DNA from: Saprospiraceae bacterium | GTDB taxonomy: Bacteria; Bacteroidota; Bacteroidia; Chitinophagales; Saprospiraceae | Assembly (NCBI GenBank): GCA_016715405.1 | Contig: JADKAE010000032.1 | Coordinates: 1-26,824, forward strand | Length of the DNA stretch: 26,824 bases | Direction: 5' to 3' | Shown here: piece by piece, positions 8,246 to 15,904 of the stretch | Layout of the letters: the number at the start of each line of letters is the position of its first letter | Position numbering within the stretch: position 1 is the stretch's first letter | Program-made: the position numbers and the translations under genes | Notes under the pieces: generated by a model | Databases searched by the model: none | Told to the model about the DNA's origin: nothing | Seen by the model: the letters and a program-made list of their open reading frames with translations, nothing else

Positions 8246-8838
8246 ATGTTCAAAAACACCTTTTTGACCGCCTCCGTCCTCACCGTAGGACTATTTGCAC
8301 TGACCAACTGCAACCAGCAACCTGCTGCCGACAATCAAACGACCGCTGAAGCTTCGGCGCCTTCCGACGCAGATATCGTGAAACGCGGGGAGTACTTGTC
8401 AAATATCCTGGTTGCGACGACTGCCACACACCCAAAACGATGACGCCGCAAGGCCCGGTGCTCGATATGGCGCGCCGCTTTATGGGCCACCCCGCCGATG
8501 AACCATTTTCTGCCGCCGACAAAAAAGAGCTTATCCAATCGCAGTTTGTCGCGGTATTTAGTCCGGGCATGACGGCAGCCGCCGGCCCCTGGGGCGTATC
8601 GTTTGCCGCCAATATCACCCCCGACGACACGGGTATCGGCGCCTGGACGGAAGCGCAGTTTATCAAGGCGATTCGCGAGGGTAAAAGCAAAGGCATGGAG
8701 GGAACCCGCCCTATTTTGCCGCCGATGCCCTGGCCCAGCTACAAGAATATGACCGACGAAGACCTCAAGGCACTCTTCGCCTACCTGAAGACGATTAAGC
8801 CGATTAATAACACGGTGCCGAAACCGCAATCCCTGTAA
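8246..8838 (+). pseudogene. cytochrome c lipoprotein, frameshifted near its heme site
   Basis: The first frame has a lipoprotein signal (MFKNTFLTASVLTVGLFALTNC, lipobox LTNC) and DADIVKRGEYLSNIL, the usual lead-in to a class I cytochrome c. The heme motif CDDCH is encoded at 8413-8427 but in the second frame, which continues HTPKTMTPQGPV and ends ALFAYLKTIKPINNTV. The indel lies between about 8395 and 8412. PPMPW near 8725 probably provides the axial methionine. Joined, the protein is about 197 residues, a normal size for one heme domain plus tether. It would sit in the periplasm, attached by lipid, and carry electrons. The partner enzyme is not in the window. Confidence 0.8.
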
Positions 8839-8848
8839 AAGCCACGGA

Positions 8849-8930
8849 TGTGAGGGTGGGAGTGTGAGAGGGTGAGAGGGAGAGATTTCATTTGCTCACA
8901 CACTCTCACTTTCCCACCCTCCCACCCTCC
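8849..8930. repeat. G-rich GTGAGGGTGGGA-type hairpin repeat
   Basis: The left arm (8849-8884) is GTGAGGGTGGGAGTGTGAG and similar words. A short loop (ATTTCATTTG) follows, then a right arm of CTCACACACTCTCAC and CCCACCCTCCCACCC words (8895-8930). It lies between the cytochrome c stop and the next start at 8949, with the same arm-loop-arm plan as the other repeats but a different word. Confidence 0.8.
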
Positions 8931-8948
8931 TAAACTATGTGATAAACA

Positions 8949-9467
8949 ATGCGAAAACTCCTCCTCAACCTCGCCATCAGCCTCGACGGTTACATCGAAG
9001 ACCGCAACGGCGCATTCGATTGGTGTTTCACCGATCAGGATTACGGTATGGGCGAATTCTTCGAGCGGATTGATGCTGCGTTCTATGGCAGAAAGTCGTA
9101 CGAACTGGTGCAATCGATGGGAGATGCCGCCGAAATAGAAGGCATGCCGGACTTGCAATCTTACGTTTTTTCCAACACGCTCAGCGAGGCCCCGCCCGAT
9201 ACGACACTCGTGAGGGGTGACGATCTGTTAGCCGAAGTGCGGCGCATCAAAGCTATGCCAGGCAAAGATATCTGGCTGTTTGGCGGCGGTAGTCTTATTA
9301 AATCGCTCCTGCCTATCGGCCTTGTTGACGAGTTGTCGCTGGCCGTTCATCCTATCATGCTGGGCGGCACGCCCTTATTTCCGCAATTAGATCAACGCAT
9401 TCCGCTTAAGTTGTTGAGTGCTACGCCTTATGACTCGGGGTTGGTGATGATGAAGTATGGGGTTTAG
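8949..9467 (+). CDS. RibD C-terminal/dihydrofolate reductase-like protein
   Basis: A 172-residue protein of the RibD C-terminal domain family (YyaP/YwjB type), which has the dihydrofolate reductase fold. It opens with LLLNLAISLDGYIEDRNGAF, the typical start in which SLDGYI contacts the cofactor. FYGRKSYE follows at about residues 45-52, and KDIWLFGGGSLIKSLLP carries the glycine-rich nucleotide loop. The C-terminus has DELSLAVHPIMLGGGTPLF-like text (LAVHPIMLGGTPLF). The natural substrate of these standalone proteins is generally unknown; folate reductase activity is not implied. Coding looks intact and the ATG is 18 bases after a G-rich hairpin. Confidence 0.8.
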   Translation: MRKLLLNLAISLDGYIEDRNGAFDWCFTDQDYGMGEFFERIDAAFYGRKSYELVQSMGDAAEIEGMPDLQSYVFSNTLSEAPPDTTLVRGDDLLAEVRRIKAMPGKDIWLFGGGSLIKSLLPIGLVDELSLAVHPIMLGGTPLFPQLDQRIPLKLLSATPYDSGLVMMKYGV

Positions 9468-9539
9468 TGCATGCGCAGTTTAGCGATTGGGTTTAGATTA
9501 TGATGGGCAATTGCTAACTTGCCGTCAAATTTCAACCTT

Positions 9540-11075
9540 ATGCGTATTTATCGTCAACTATGGATCGTGCTGGCAGTGGTGGCCATGAGTGCTTGCCAGA
9601 CGGCCCGCAAGGCTTCCCAGCCTATCGAATTTACCATTCTTCAATACAACGACGTTTACGAAATAGCGCCGCTGGAAGGCGGCAAGTCGGGCGGATTGGC
9701 CCGGGTGGCTACCGTAAAAAAGGAATTGCTGCGCGAAAACCCGAATACCATCGCGGTGCTGGCCGGCGATTTCCTGAGCCCTTCGGTGCTGGCCAACCTC
9801 AAAATGGCCAACGGCGAACGCATCTCCGGCTTGCAAATGGTAGAAACCCTGAATGCCGCCGGACTCGACTACGCCACCTTCGGCAATCACGAATTCGACC
9901 TGAAAGACCCCGGCGTACTCCAAAACCGGATCAACCAGAGCAAATTCAAATACATCACCTGCAACGCCATGCGCAGGGCGGGCGACCAGATCAAGCCCTT
10001 TCAGCAACAAATTGACGGCCAGTTGCGCGACGTACCCAAATACGTGGTGCACGAATTCAGCAACGCCGCCGGCGCTAAAGTGAGGGTAGGCCTGACGGGC
10101 GTAGTACTGCCGTTCAACAAGCAGGACTACGTGAGTTACGCCCCCGTCACTGCATCTATCAAAGAAGTGCTTGGCGTTTTGCAATCGCAGGCCGACGTCA
10201 ATGTGGCCATTACCCACCTCGCCATCGATGAAGACAAGCAACTGGCTGCCGATGTGCCCGGCTTTGCCTTATTTATAGGCGGGCACGACCATACCCATAT
10301 GAAATACCAGGTGGGCGGCACGGCCATTACCAAAGCCGACGCCAACGTCAAAACAGTGTACATCCACCGTTTTACCTATTACCCCAAAACCAAAAAAACC
10401 GTACTCAACTCCACGCTCAAAACTATCGACGACAAAATAGCTGACGACCCCGCCACCAAAGCGGTAGCCGACAAGTGGCAGCGCGACGCTTTTAAGATCA
10501 TGGAAGAACAGGGCTATCAACCCCAGCGCCAGATCATGGTGGCTAAAACCAAACTGGAATGTACCGAAGAAAAAGTGCGCTCGCGGCAAACCAACATGGG
10601 CGCCCTCACCCTGCAGGGGTTTGAAACCGTGAACCCAGGCGCCGACGTATACCTGCTCAACAGCGGCTCCATGCGCCTCGACGACGACATCCTGGGCACG
10701 CTTACCGAATACGACATCTTGCGCACCTTCCCATTCGGCGGCGCCATTTCTACTATGCAATTGCCCGGCGAAGCGCTGGGCCGCGTATTGCAGGCCGGTC
10801 TCGTGACCAATGTCGGCGAAGGCGGCTATATGCAAGTCCGCCACGTGGAGCAACGCGACGGCAAATGGTGGATCAAAGGCGAGATGCTAAAAAACGAAAA
10901 AACCTACACCGTCGTATTGCCCGATTTTGTGGCGACGGGCAAAGAGGCCAATCTGGGCTTTTTGAAAGATTTTGCGGCTTCGCAAAAACCGAATTTTACC
11001 GTCAATGCCGCTACCGTGCGCAACGACATCCGGGATATTGCCATCTATTACATGGAGCAATTGGGAACATACTGA
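9540..11075 (+). CDS. 5'-nucleotidase/metallophosphatase family lipoprotein
   Basis: A 511-residue protein. Residues 1-19 form a lipoprotein signal with lipobox MSAC and Cys19. The N-terminal calcineurin-like metallophosphatase domain has ND at 37-38, GDF in LAGDFLSPS, GNHEFD at 115-120, THL near 225 and GGHDHTH at 247-253. The C-terminal 5'-nucleotidase domain contains LLNSGSMRLDDDILG and the substrate-region text TFPFGGAI. The first metal motif reads NDVYE, so the His of the usual D-x-H is Tyr; this variant is, to my knowledge, seen in a subgroup of the family. It probably removes phosphate from nucleotides or related esters in the periplasm. The start at 9540 is chosen over an upstream TTG because it begins the signal peptide. 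Confidence 0.85.
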   Translation: MRIYRQLWIVLAVVAMSACQTARKASQPIEFTILQYNDVYEIAPLEGGKSGGLARVATVKKELLRENPNTIAVLAGDFLSPSVLANLKMANGERISGLQMVETLNAAGLDYATFGNHEFDLKDPGVLQNRINQSKFKYITCNAMRRAGDQIKPFQQQIDGQLRDVPKYVVHEFSNAAGAKVRVGLTGVVLPFNKQDYVSYAPVTASIKEVLGVLQSQADVNVAITHLAIDEDKQLAADVPGFALFIGGHDHTHMKYQVGGTAITKADANVKTVYIHRFTYYPKTKKTVLNSTLKTIDDKIADDPATKAVADKWQRDAFKIMEEQGYQPQRQIMVAKTKLECTEEKVRSRQTNMGALTLQGFETVNPGADVYLLNSGSMRLDDDILGTLTEYDILRTFPFGGAISTMQLPGEALGRVLQAGLVTNVGEGGYMQVRHVEQRDGKWWIKGEMLKNEKTYTVVLPDFVATGKEANLGFLKDFAASQKPNFTVNAATVRNDIRDIAIYYMEQLGTY

Positions 11076-11094
11076 CAACATAGCGTCCATTTAT

Positions 11095-11102
11095 TATCTT
11101 TG
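11095..11102 (+). promoter_or_regulatory. Bacteroidota -7-like motif TATCTTTG
   Basis: TATCTTTG followed by CG is a good match to the TAnnTTTG element and lies 12 bases before the ATG at 11114, so the leader would be very short. A -33 TTG at the right spacing was not found. Confidence 0.5.
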
Positions 11103-11113
11103 CGATCGATTTC

Positions 11114-11467
11114 ATGGAACAGTGGGAACAAGAATTTGAATGGGTGCAATTGAGGCATCGCCTGAAGGAACGATTCCACAGGGATACGCTGCCTGATTTG
11201 AATGCCGTATTATTTCTCATCGGCATTCAGGAGCTGGGTTTTGTAAAACCTGCTTTTACAAAAGAAGAAAAACAAGACCTGATGCACATTGCCGTCTGCC
11301 GCCTGCTGAGCGACGACGGCTATTACGAATTTATCGGCCGCGATGCCGACGGCTGGCCCCATTGGCGCGCAATACGCCTCCTCAATACCAAAGGGCTGGA
11401 AGATCAGGAACAATTTATTATTACCAAAATTATATCCTATTTTAAGACAGAAGCCGATGGGCTCTAA
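11114..11467 (+). CDS. conserved-looking hypothetical protein
   Basis: A 117-residue cytoplasmic protein with no signal peptide or membrane segment, rich in charged and aromatic residues. The centre, LPDLNAVLFLIGIQELGF, is followed by FTKEEKQDLMHIAVCRLLS, then DDGYYEFIGRDADGWPHW. The pattern suggests a small alpha-helical protein ending in an acidic segment. I do not recognise a family with a known function, although short proteins of this type recur in Bacteroidota. It stands between the nucleotidase and the cyclophilin genes with its own likely promoter. Confidence 0.7.
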   Translation: MEQWEQEFEWVQLRHRLKERFHRDTLPDLNAVLFLIGIQELGFVKPAFTKEEKQDLMHIAVCRLLSDDGYYEFIGRDADGWPHWRAIRLLNTKGLEDQEQFIITKIISYFKTEADGL

Positions 11468-11495
11468 CTACACCAAATCAATTAAAACTTAGCAT

Positions 11496-12143
11496 ATGAT
11501 CAGACATTTTACCCTCGCAATTGTCGCAATTGCGTTTTGTTGTGGCTTCACCTCTTGTCAAACCGACGATAGCACCTACGCGCTTATCCAAACGGAATAC
11601 GGCGACATGAAAGTGATGTTGTACAACTCAACGCCCAAACACCGCGATAATTTTATCAAACTTGTCAATGAGGGCTACTATGACAGCCTGCTCTTCCACC
11701 GCGTCATCAATGGGTTTATGATCCAGGGCGGCGACCCCGATTCGCGCAAGGCCGCACCCGGCCAACAACTGGGCATGGGAGGCCCCGAATACAAGATAGA
11801 CCCCGAAATCGGTGCTCCCCACCTGCGCGGCGCACTGGCTGCCGCCCGCGACAACAACCCCCTGAAGCAGTCTTCCGGTTCTCAGTTCTATATCGTGCAG
11901 GGACAAATTATTAATGACGATTACCTGAATTCGATCGAACATCAAAAGGGTATCAAGTATTCGCCCGAATAACGCAAACTATACAAAGAAGAAGGCGGCG
12001 CCCCCTTCCTCGACAACGACTATACCGTCTTCGGAGAAGTGGTAGAGGGCATCGAAACAATTAACAAGATCACCTCCCAGCCGACGGATAGCAACGACCG
12101 CCCCCAAAAGGATGTGAGGATGATGATTAAGATTTTGAAATAA
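11496..12143 (+). pseudogene. cyclophilin-type peptidyl-prolyl isomerase lipoprotein, internal stop
   Basis: Starts with a lipoprotein signal (MIRHFTLAIVAIAFCCGFTSC, lipobox FTSC). The cyclophilin domain follows with FHRVINGFMIQGGDPDS (catalytic Arg, Phe and Gln in place) and SSGSQFYIVQG. A TAA at 11970-11972 ends the frame after KYSPE, but the same frame continues without any shift as RKLYKEEGGAPFLDNDYTVF to a TAA at 12141-12143. In the neighbouring paralogue the same position reads Gln (STAQREIY), so CAA to TAA is the simplest explanation. The full protein would be about 215 residues; the truncated one lacks the last beta strands. It would fold proteins in the periplasm. Shares an apparent operon with the second cyclophilin gene. 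Confidence 0.85.
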
Positions 12144-12153
12144 TTCAAGTTTT

Positions 12154-12267
12154 GTTCTCCGTTCTCCGTTCTCCGTTGTCGGTTCTCCGTTTATTAACTT
12201 TACCATTTAAACTTTAACAGAGAACAGACAACAGAGAACAGACAACAGAGAACAGATAACAGAGAAC
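12154..12267. repeat. GTTCTCC/GAACAGA-word hairpin repeat
   Basis: The left arm (12154-12190) is made of GTTCTCC and GTTGTCG words of 7 nt. After a loop of about 25 bases, the right arm (12216-12267) is AGAACAGACAACAG and related words. The right arm ends two bases before the ATG of the next gene at 12270, so the hairpin would contain that gene's ribosome-binding region. Confidence 0.85.
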
Positions 12268-12269
12268 AT

Positions 12270-13157
12270 ATGACTCAACTAAAAACACTAACCATCATAG
12301 CCATCGCGGGCCTAATGGGCGCCTGCTCCAGGCCGGTAGCCCAGTTTACGCATGCCGGCGGCCAAAAAGCGCCTTCGCTGGTGCAGTTTACCAACCAATC
12401 GGAGAAAGCGGAAACCTACGAATGGGATTTTGGCGACGGCAACACCTCCAAAGAAGCTTCTCCTACGCACCGGTATTTGTCATCGGGCAATTACACCGTG
12501 AAGCTCAAAGCGATGAAAGACAATAAGGCGAGGGTTAAAGAACACCGCCTGCTTATAGAGCCGCCCAGCAAATGCCTGGTAGATATCGAAACGGAGTTTG
12601 GACACATGCTCGTGGAATTATATGACGCTACTCCCAAACACCAGGAAAATTTCATCAAACTCGTCGACCAGGGCTTCTTTGACAGCCTGATGTTTCACCG
12701 CGTCATCGAAGGCTTCATGATTCAGGGCGGCGACCCCGATTCCAAGCGCGCCAAACCCGGCCAGCAATTGGGCGCCGGCGGTCCCGGCTATACCATCCCT
12801 GCCGAGTTTGTCGATACGCTGGTGCATACCAAAGGCTCTCTGGCTGCCGCCCGCCAGGGCGACCAGGTGAACCCCCAGAAGCGCTCTTCGGGGTCGCAGT
12901 TTTATATCGTACAGGGCCGTCCGCTGACCGCGCCCCAACTCGACCTGCTGGAAGCCCAGAAAAACATTCGCTACAGCACCGCCCAGCGCGAAATTTACCT
13001 CAAATCGGGAGGTACGCCTTTCCTCGATAAAGAATATACTGTTTTTGGTCGGGTAATAGAAGGGCTCGACGTACTGGACCAATTAGCCGCCACCAAAGTG
13101 GATTCTTTCGACCGACCCAAAAAGGACGTTCGCATGAAGATGAAAGTGATCAGATAA
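12270..13157 (+). CDS. PKD domain plus cyclophilin peptidyl-prolyl isomerase lipoprotein
   Basis: A 295-residue lipoprotein with lipobox MGAC (Cys19). Residues about 22-95 are a PKD domain, with VQFTNQSEKAETYEWDFGDG and TYTVKLKA-like SGNYTVKLKA. Residues about 105-295 are a cyclophilin domain with FHRVIEGFMIQGGDPDSK and SSGSQFYIVQG, so the Arg, Phe and Gln of the active site are kept. It should catalyse proline isomerisation in the periplasm, with PKD as a spacer or binding module (inference). It is a tandem paralogue of the preceding gene, and ends nine bases before ppgK. Confidence 0.9.
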   Translation: MTQLKTLTIIAIAGLMGACSRPVAQFTHAGGQKAPSLVQFTNQSEKAETYEWDFGDGNTSKEASPTHRYLSSGNYTVKLKAMKDNKARVKEHRLLIEPPSKCLVDIETEFGHMLVELYDATPKHQENFIKLVDQGFFDSLMFHRVIEGFMIQGGDPDSKRAKPGQQLGAGGPGYTIPAEFVDTLVHTKGSLAAARQGDQVNPQKRSSGSQFYIVQGRPLTAPQLDLLEAQKNIRYSTAQREIYLKSGGTPFLDKEYTVFGRVIEGLDVLDQLAATKVDSFDRPKKDVRMKMKVIR

Positions 13158-13166
13158 ACACATACT

Positions 13167-13922
13167 ATGTATCAGCACACCGTATTGGGCATTGATATTG
13201 GAGGTTCGGGTATCAAAGGATCGCTCATCGACATCCGCTCGGGAGAAATGCTGGGCGAGCGACTCCGCCTGACGACTCCCCAACCCGCTACGCCCAATGC
13301 CGTAGCCGATACATTTGCCCAATTAGTGGAGATGCATCAGTGGAAGGGATTGGTGGGCTGTGGTTTTCCTGCCATCGTCAAACACAACGTGGCCCTCACC
13401 GCCGCCAACATCGACAAAAGTTGGATAGGCGTGGATATCGCCGATATTTTAGAACGAAAATCGGGCTGCAAGGTCGCCGCCGTCAACGACGCCGACGCTG
13501 CGGGCATAGCGATTATGCGTTTCGGCATCGGCAAAGGCGAATTGGGCGTGGTGCTTGTTGTCACCATCGGCACCGGCATCGGTAGCGCTTTGTTTCACAA
13601 CGGCCAGTTGGTGCCCAATACCGAGTTGGGGCACGTTTTTTTGCACAATATGCCGGCAGAGCAATATACGGCCGATTCGGTGCGCAAGCGCCTGGAATTG
13701 TCGTGGAAAGAATGGGGCGCCCGGCTCAGCGAATACCTGCGCCACCTGGAGCGCATTATGTCGCCCGATTTATTTATCCTGGGCGGCGGCGTGAGCAAGC
13801 AATTTGATGAATACGCGTCGTTTATAAAAGTGGATACGCCGGTAAAAGCCGCACGCCTCCAAAACAATGCCGGTGCGATAGGCGCGGCCTATTACGCCTG
13901 GCAGCAAACACAATTGTTATGA
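13167..13922 (+). CDS. ppgK: polyphosphate glucokinase (ROK family)
   Basis: A 251-residue ROK-type kinase. GIDIGGSGIKGSLID at the N-terminus is the phosphate-binding loop. VNDADAAGIA carries the catalytic aspartate, VVTIGTGIGSALF is the second phosphate loop, and NTELGH is the sugar-binding Glu. This set, with a short single domain and the late LFILGGGVSK segment, matches strictly polyphosphate-using glucokinases (PPGK). It makes glucose 6-phosphate from glucose and polyphosphate in the cytoplasm. It overlaps the next gene by ATGA (13919-13922) and follows the PKD-cyclophilin by nine bases, so all are likely co-transcribed. Confidence 0.9.
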   Translation: MYQHTVLGIDIGGSGIKGSLIDIRSGEMLGERLRLTTPQPATPNAVADTFAQLVEMHQWKGLVGCGFPAIVKHNVALTAANIDKSWIGVDIADILERKSGCKVAAVNDADAAGIAIMRFGIGKGELGVVLVVTIGTGIGSALFHNGQLVPNTELGHVFLHNMPAEQYTADSVRKRLELSWKEWGARLSEYLRHLERIMSPDLFILGGGVSKQFDEYASFIKVDTPVKAARLQNNAGAIGAAYYAWQQTQLL

Positions 13923-14779
13923 GCCGTTCGCCGTTGATCAGCGCCGCCGATTTGTCGGCGCAATTGGGTGCAGCAAACTGGCTGGTTGTAGACTGCCGTT
14001 TTTCGCTGGCAGATACCGAGCGAGGTCGCCGCGAATACGCACGCTCGCATATACCCGGCGCAGTGTATGCCCATATCGACGAGCACCTTTCCGGGCCGGT
14101 TATCCCCGGCGTCACCGGGCGCCATCCGCTACCCGATCCCGCCGTATTGGCCGTACAACTCGGCCAATGGGGTATCGACGCCGATACCACAGTGGTAGCC
14201 TACGACGATGCCGGCGGCGGCCATGCCGCCCGCCTGTGGTGGCTGCTGGGATGGCTGGGCCACGACCACGCCTATGTACTCGACGGCGGCTGGCAAGCCT
14301 GGCAAGCAGCCGGCTACCCCGAAACGGAGGCGGTACCGCAGCGCAACCCCACAACGTTCACCCCCCGCCTGCGCCCCGAACGCGTTGTTGATGCCCATTT
14401 TGTAAAAGAAAAAAGCCACGACCCCGATTTTATTGTGGCCGACTCCCGCGATCCGCAGCGCTATGCCGGACTCAACGAAACCATAGACCCTATAGCCGGC
14501 CACATACCCGGCGCCGTGAGCGCCCCGTATATGGCCAATCTAAGCCCCGATGGCCGTTTTCAAGACCCCGAGGCACTTCGCCTGCGCTTTGAAAAACTCC
14601 TCGAAGGAAAACCTGCCGACCATTCGGTCTTTTACTGCGGCTCTGGCGTCACTGCCTGCCACAACTTGCTGGCCTATGCCCACGCGGGACTGGGCGACGC
14701 CTTGCTTTACGCAGGCTCGTGGAGCGAATGGATTAATGACCCGGAGCGGGGAGTAAAGACAGGGCCAGGCAGGGAATGA
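13919..14779 (+). CDS. two-domain sulfurtransferase (thiosulfate/3-mercaptopyruvate type)
   Basis: A 286-residue protein made of two rhodanese domains. The first (residues about 5-125) contains LVVDCRFSLADTERGR and HIPGAVYAHIDEHLSG but has no catalytic Cys: AYDDAGGGHAARLWWLL stands at the loop. The second (about 150-280) contains HIPGAVSAPY and the active loop CGSGVTA starting at Cys240. CGSGVTA is typical of 3-mercaptopyruvate-type enzymes, but thiosulfate use cannot be excluded. It transfers sulfane sulfur in the cytoplasm. It is translationally coupled to ppgK through an ATGA overlap. The stop codon at 14777 is directly followed by a G-rich repeat. Confidence 0.9.
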   Translation: MSRSPLISAADLSAQLGAANWLVVDCRFSLADTERGRREYARSHIPGAVYAHIDEHLSGPVIPGVTGRHPLPDPAVLAVQLGQWGIDADTTVVAYDDAGGGHAARLWWLLGWLGHDHAYVLDGGWQAWQAAGYPETEAVPQRNPTTFTPRLRPERVVDAHFVKEKSHDPDFIVADSRDPQRYAGLNETIDPIAGHIPGAVSAPYMANLSPDGRFQDPEALRLRFEKLLEGKPADHSVFYCGSGVTACHNLLAYAHAGLGDALLYAGSWSEWINDPERGVKTGPGRE

Positions 14780-14815
14780 GGGGGCGAGGGGGAGACTTGG
14801 CGAGGGGGAGAGGGC
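14777..14815. repeat. G-rich GCGAGGGGGA-word repeat
   Basis: Words of the type GCGAGGGGG and GAGAGGG start at the TGA stop of the sulfurtransferase gene. A partly complementary CTCTCACTTTATACATCACC region lies at 14846-14865, so the arms are weaker than elsewhere. The same G-rich words appear at 20850-20889. Confidence 0.65.
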
Positions 14816-14936
14816 AATGCATTAAGTTATTATCATGTTTACTAAACTCTCACTTTATACATCACCTCCCACTTAACTTACTGGCATTGGAGAAGGGAGG
14901 GGGATTCCAGGCATTCTAAATATAAATGTTGCGACC

Positions 14937-15644
14937 ATGACTAAACATCTGCCTAATGCCATCACCTTGTTCAATTTGTTTTGCGGTTGCTGTGCGATCG
15001 TGAGCATATTGGGCGGGGATATATTGACTGCTGTGGGGTGGCTTGCGGTGGCAGCGGTGGCCGACTTTGCCGACGGGGCGGTGGCCCGGGCGCTCCACGT
15101 GCAATCGCCGATAGGCATACAACTCGACTCGCTGGCCGATATGGTGTCTTTTGGGGTGGCGCCGGGAGCTATGTTGTTTATGATGCTCAACCAGGCTTTG
15201 TTGCCTGATGGGGTGATATGGCAGGCATTTTCCGGCTTTGTGCTATCGGTTTTTTCAGGGCTTCGCCTGGCCAAATTCAATATCGATACCCGGCAGACAA
15301 AGCATTTCCTGGGCTTGGCCACGCCGGCTTGTACCATTTTGGTGGCTGGATTGGCGCTTATTGTGCACTTCGATAGCTTCGGGCTCGGCGATATACTACT
15401 CCAGCCGTGGCTGTTATACGTGCTGATTGCCCTGTTGAGTGGGTTGCTGGTATCCGAAATACCGATGTTCAGCCTTAAAATCAGTCCGCTGCGCTGGAAA
15501 GGCAACGAGATAAAGCTTATTTTTGTGGCGGTAAGCCTGCTGTTGGTTTTCGTCCTGGGATGGGCGGCGCCGGCAGCGGTCATATTGCTCTACATATTGG
15601 TCAACCTCATTATTTATTTTACATCCGGAAAGACAAGCACATGA
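14937..15644 (+). CDS. pssA: CDP-diacylglycerol--serine O-phosphatidyltransferase
   Basis: A 235-residue polytopic membrane protein with the complete CDP-alcohol phosphotransferase signature: Asp43, Asp46-Gly47, Ala50-Arg51, Gly60, Asp64 and Asp68. This is the metal and CDP site. The opening (LPNAITLFNLFCGCCAI) and later hydrophobic segments fit the PssA subtype, which makes phosphatidylserine from CDP-diacylglycerol and serine, the first step to phosphatidylethanolamine. Other CDP-alcohol enzymes such as PgsA are less likely given the NLFCG start. It overlaps purS by four bases. Confidence 0.9.
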   Translation: MTKHLPNAITLFNLFCGCCAIVSILGGDILTAVGWLAVAAVADFADGAVARALHVQSPIGIQLDSLADMVSFGVAPGAMLFMMLNQALLPDGVIWQAFSGFVLSVFSGLRLAKFNIDTRQTKHFLGLATPACTILVAGLALIVHFDSFGLGDILLQPWLLYVLIALLSGLLVSEIPMFSLKISPLRWKGNEIKLIFVAVSLLLVFVLGWAAPAAVILLYILVNLIIYFTSGKTST

Positions 15645-15892
15645 ACTTCATCGCTGAAATAAACATCATGCCACACAAAGAACTGTTGGATCCGCAGGGC
15701 AGAGCGGTGGCTAATAATATGAAAAACATCAACCTTGCCGGCATTTCCGATATTCGCATCGGCAAACATATCGTGATGCAACTCGAAGCCGGTTCCGAGG
15801 CGGAAGCCAAAGATAAAGTAGAGACTGCTTGTCGCAAATTGCTGGCCAACCTCATCATGGAGACCTTCCACTACGAGATAAAAGCCCTTTAG
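15641..15892 (+). CDS. purS: phosphoribosylformylglycinamidine synthase subunit PurS
   Basis: An 83-residue protein typical of PurS: FIAEINIMPHKELLDPQGRA at the start, then NMKNINLAGISDIRIGKHI, the pattern in which the conserved LDPQG and the (V)xxIRxGK motif occur. PurS bridges PurQ and PurL in the fourth step of purine synthesis. The ATG at 15641 overlaps the stop of pssA (ATGA), so the shorter start is preferred over longer readings in the same frame. It sits between pssA and rsmI, without purQ or purL nearby. Confidence 0.9.
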   Translation: MNFIAEINIMPHKELLDPQGRAVANNMKNINLAGISDIRIGKHIVMQLEAGSEAEAKDKVETACRKLLANLIMETFHYEIKAL

Positions 15893-15904
15893 GGCACGGC
15901 GCGC

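Noticed and set aside
9558..10241. 227-residue open frame on the minus strand
   Set aside because: Antisense shadow of the nucleotidase gene; composition is that of a mirrored GC-rich frame.
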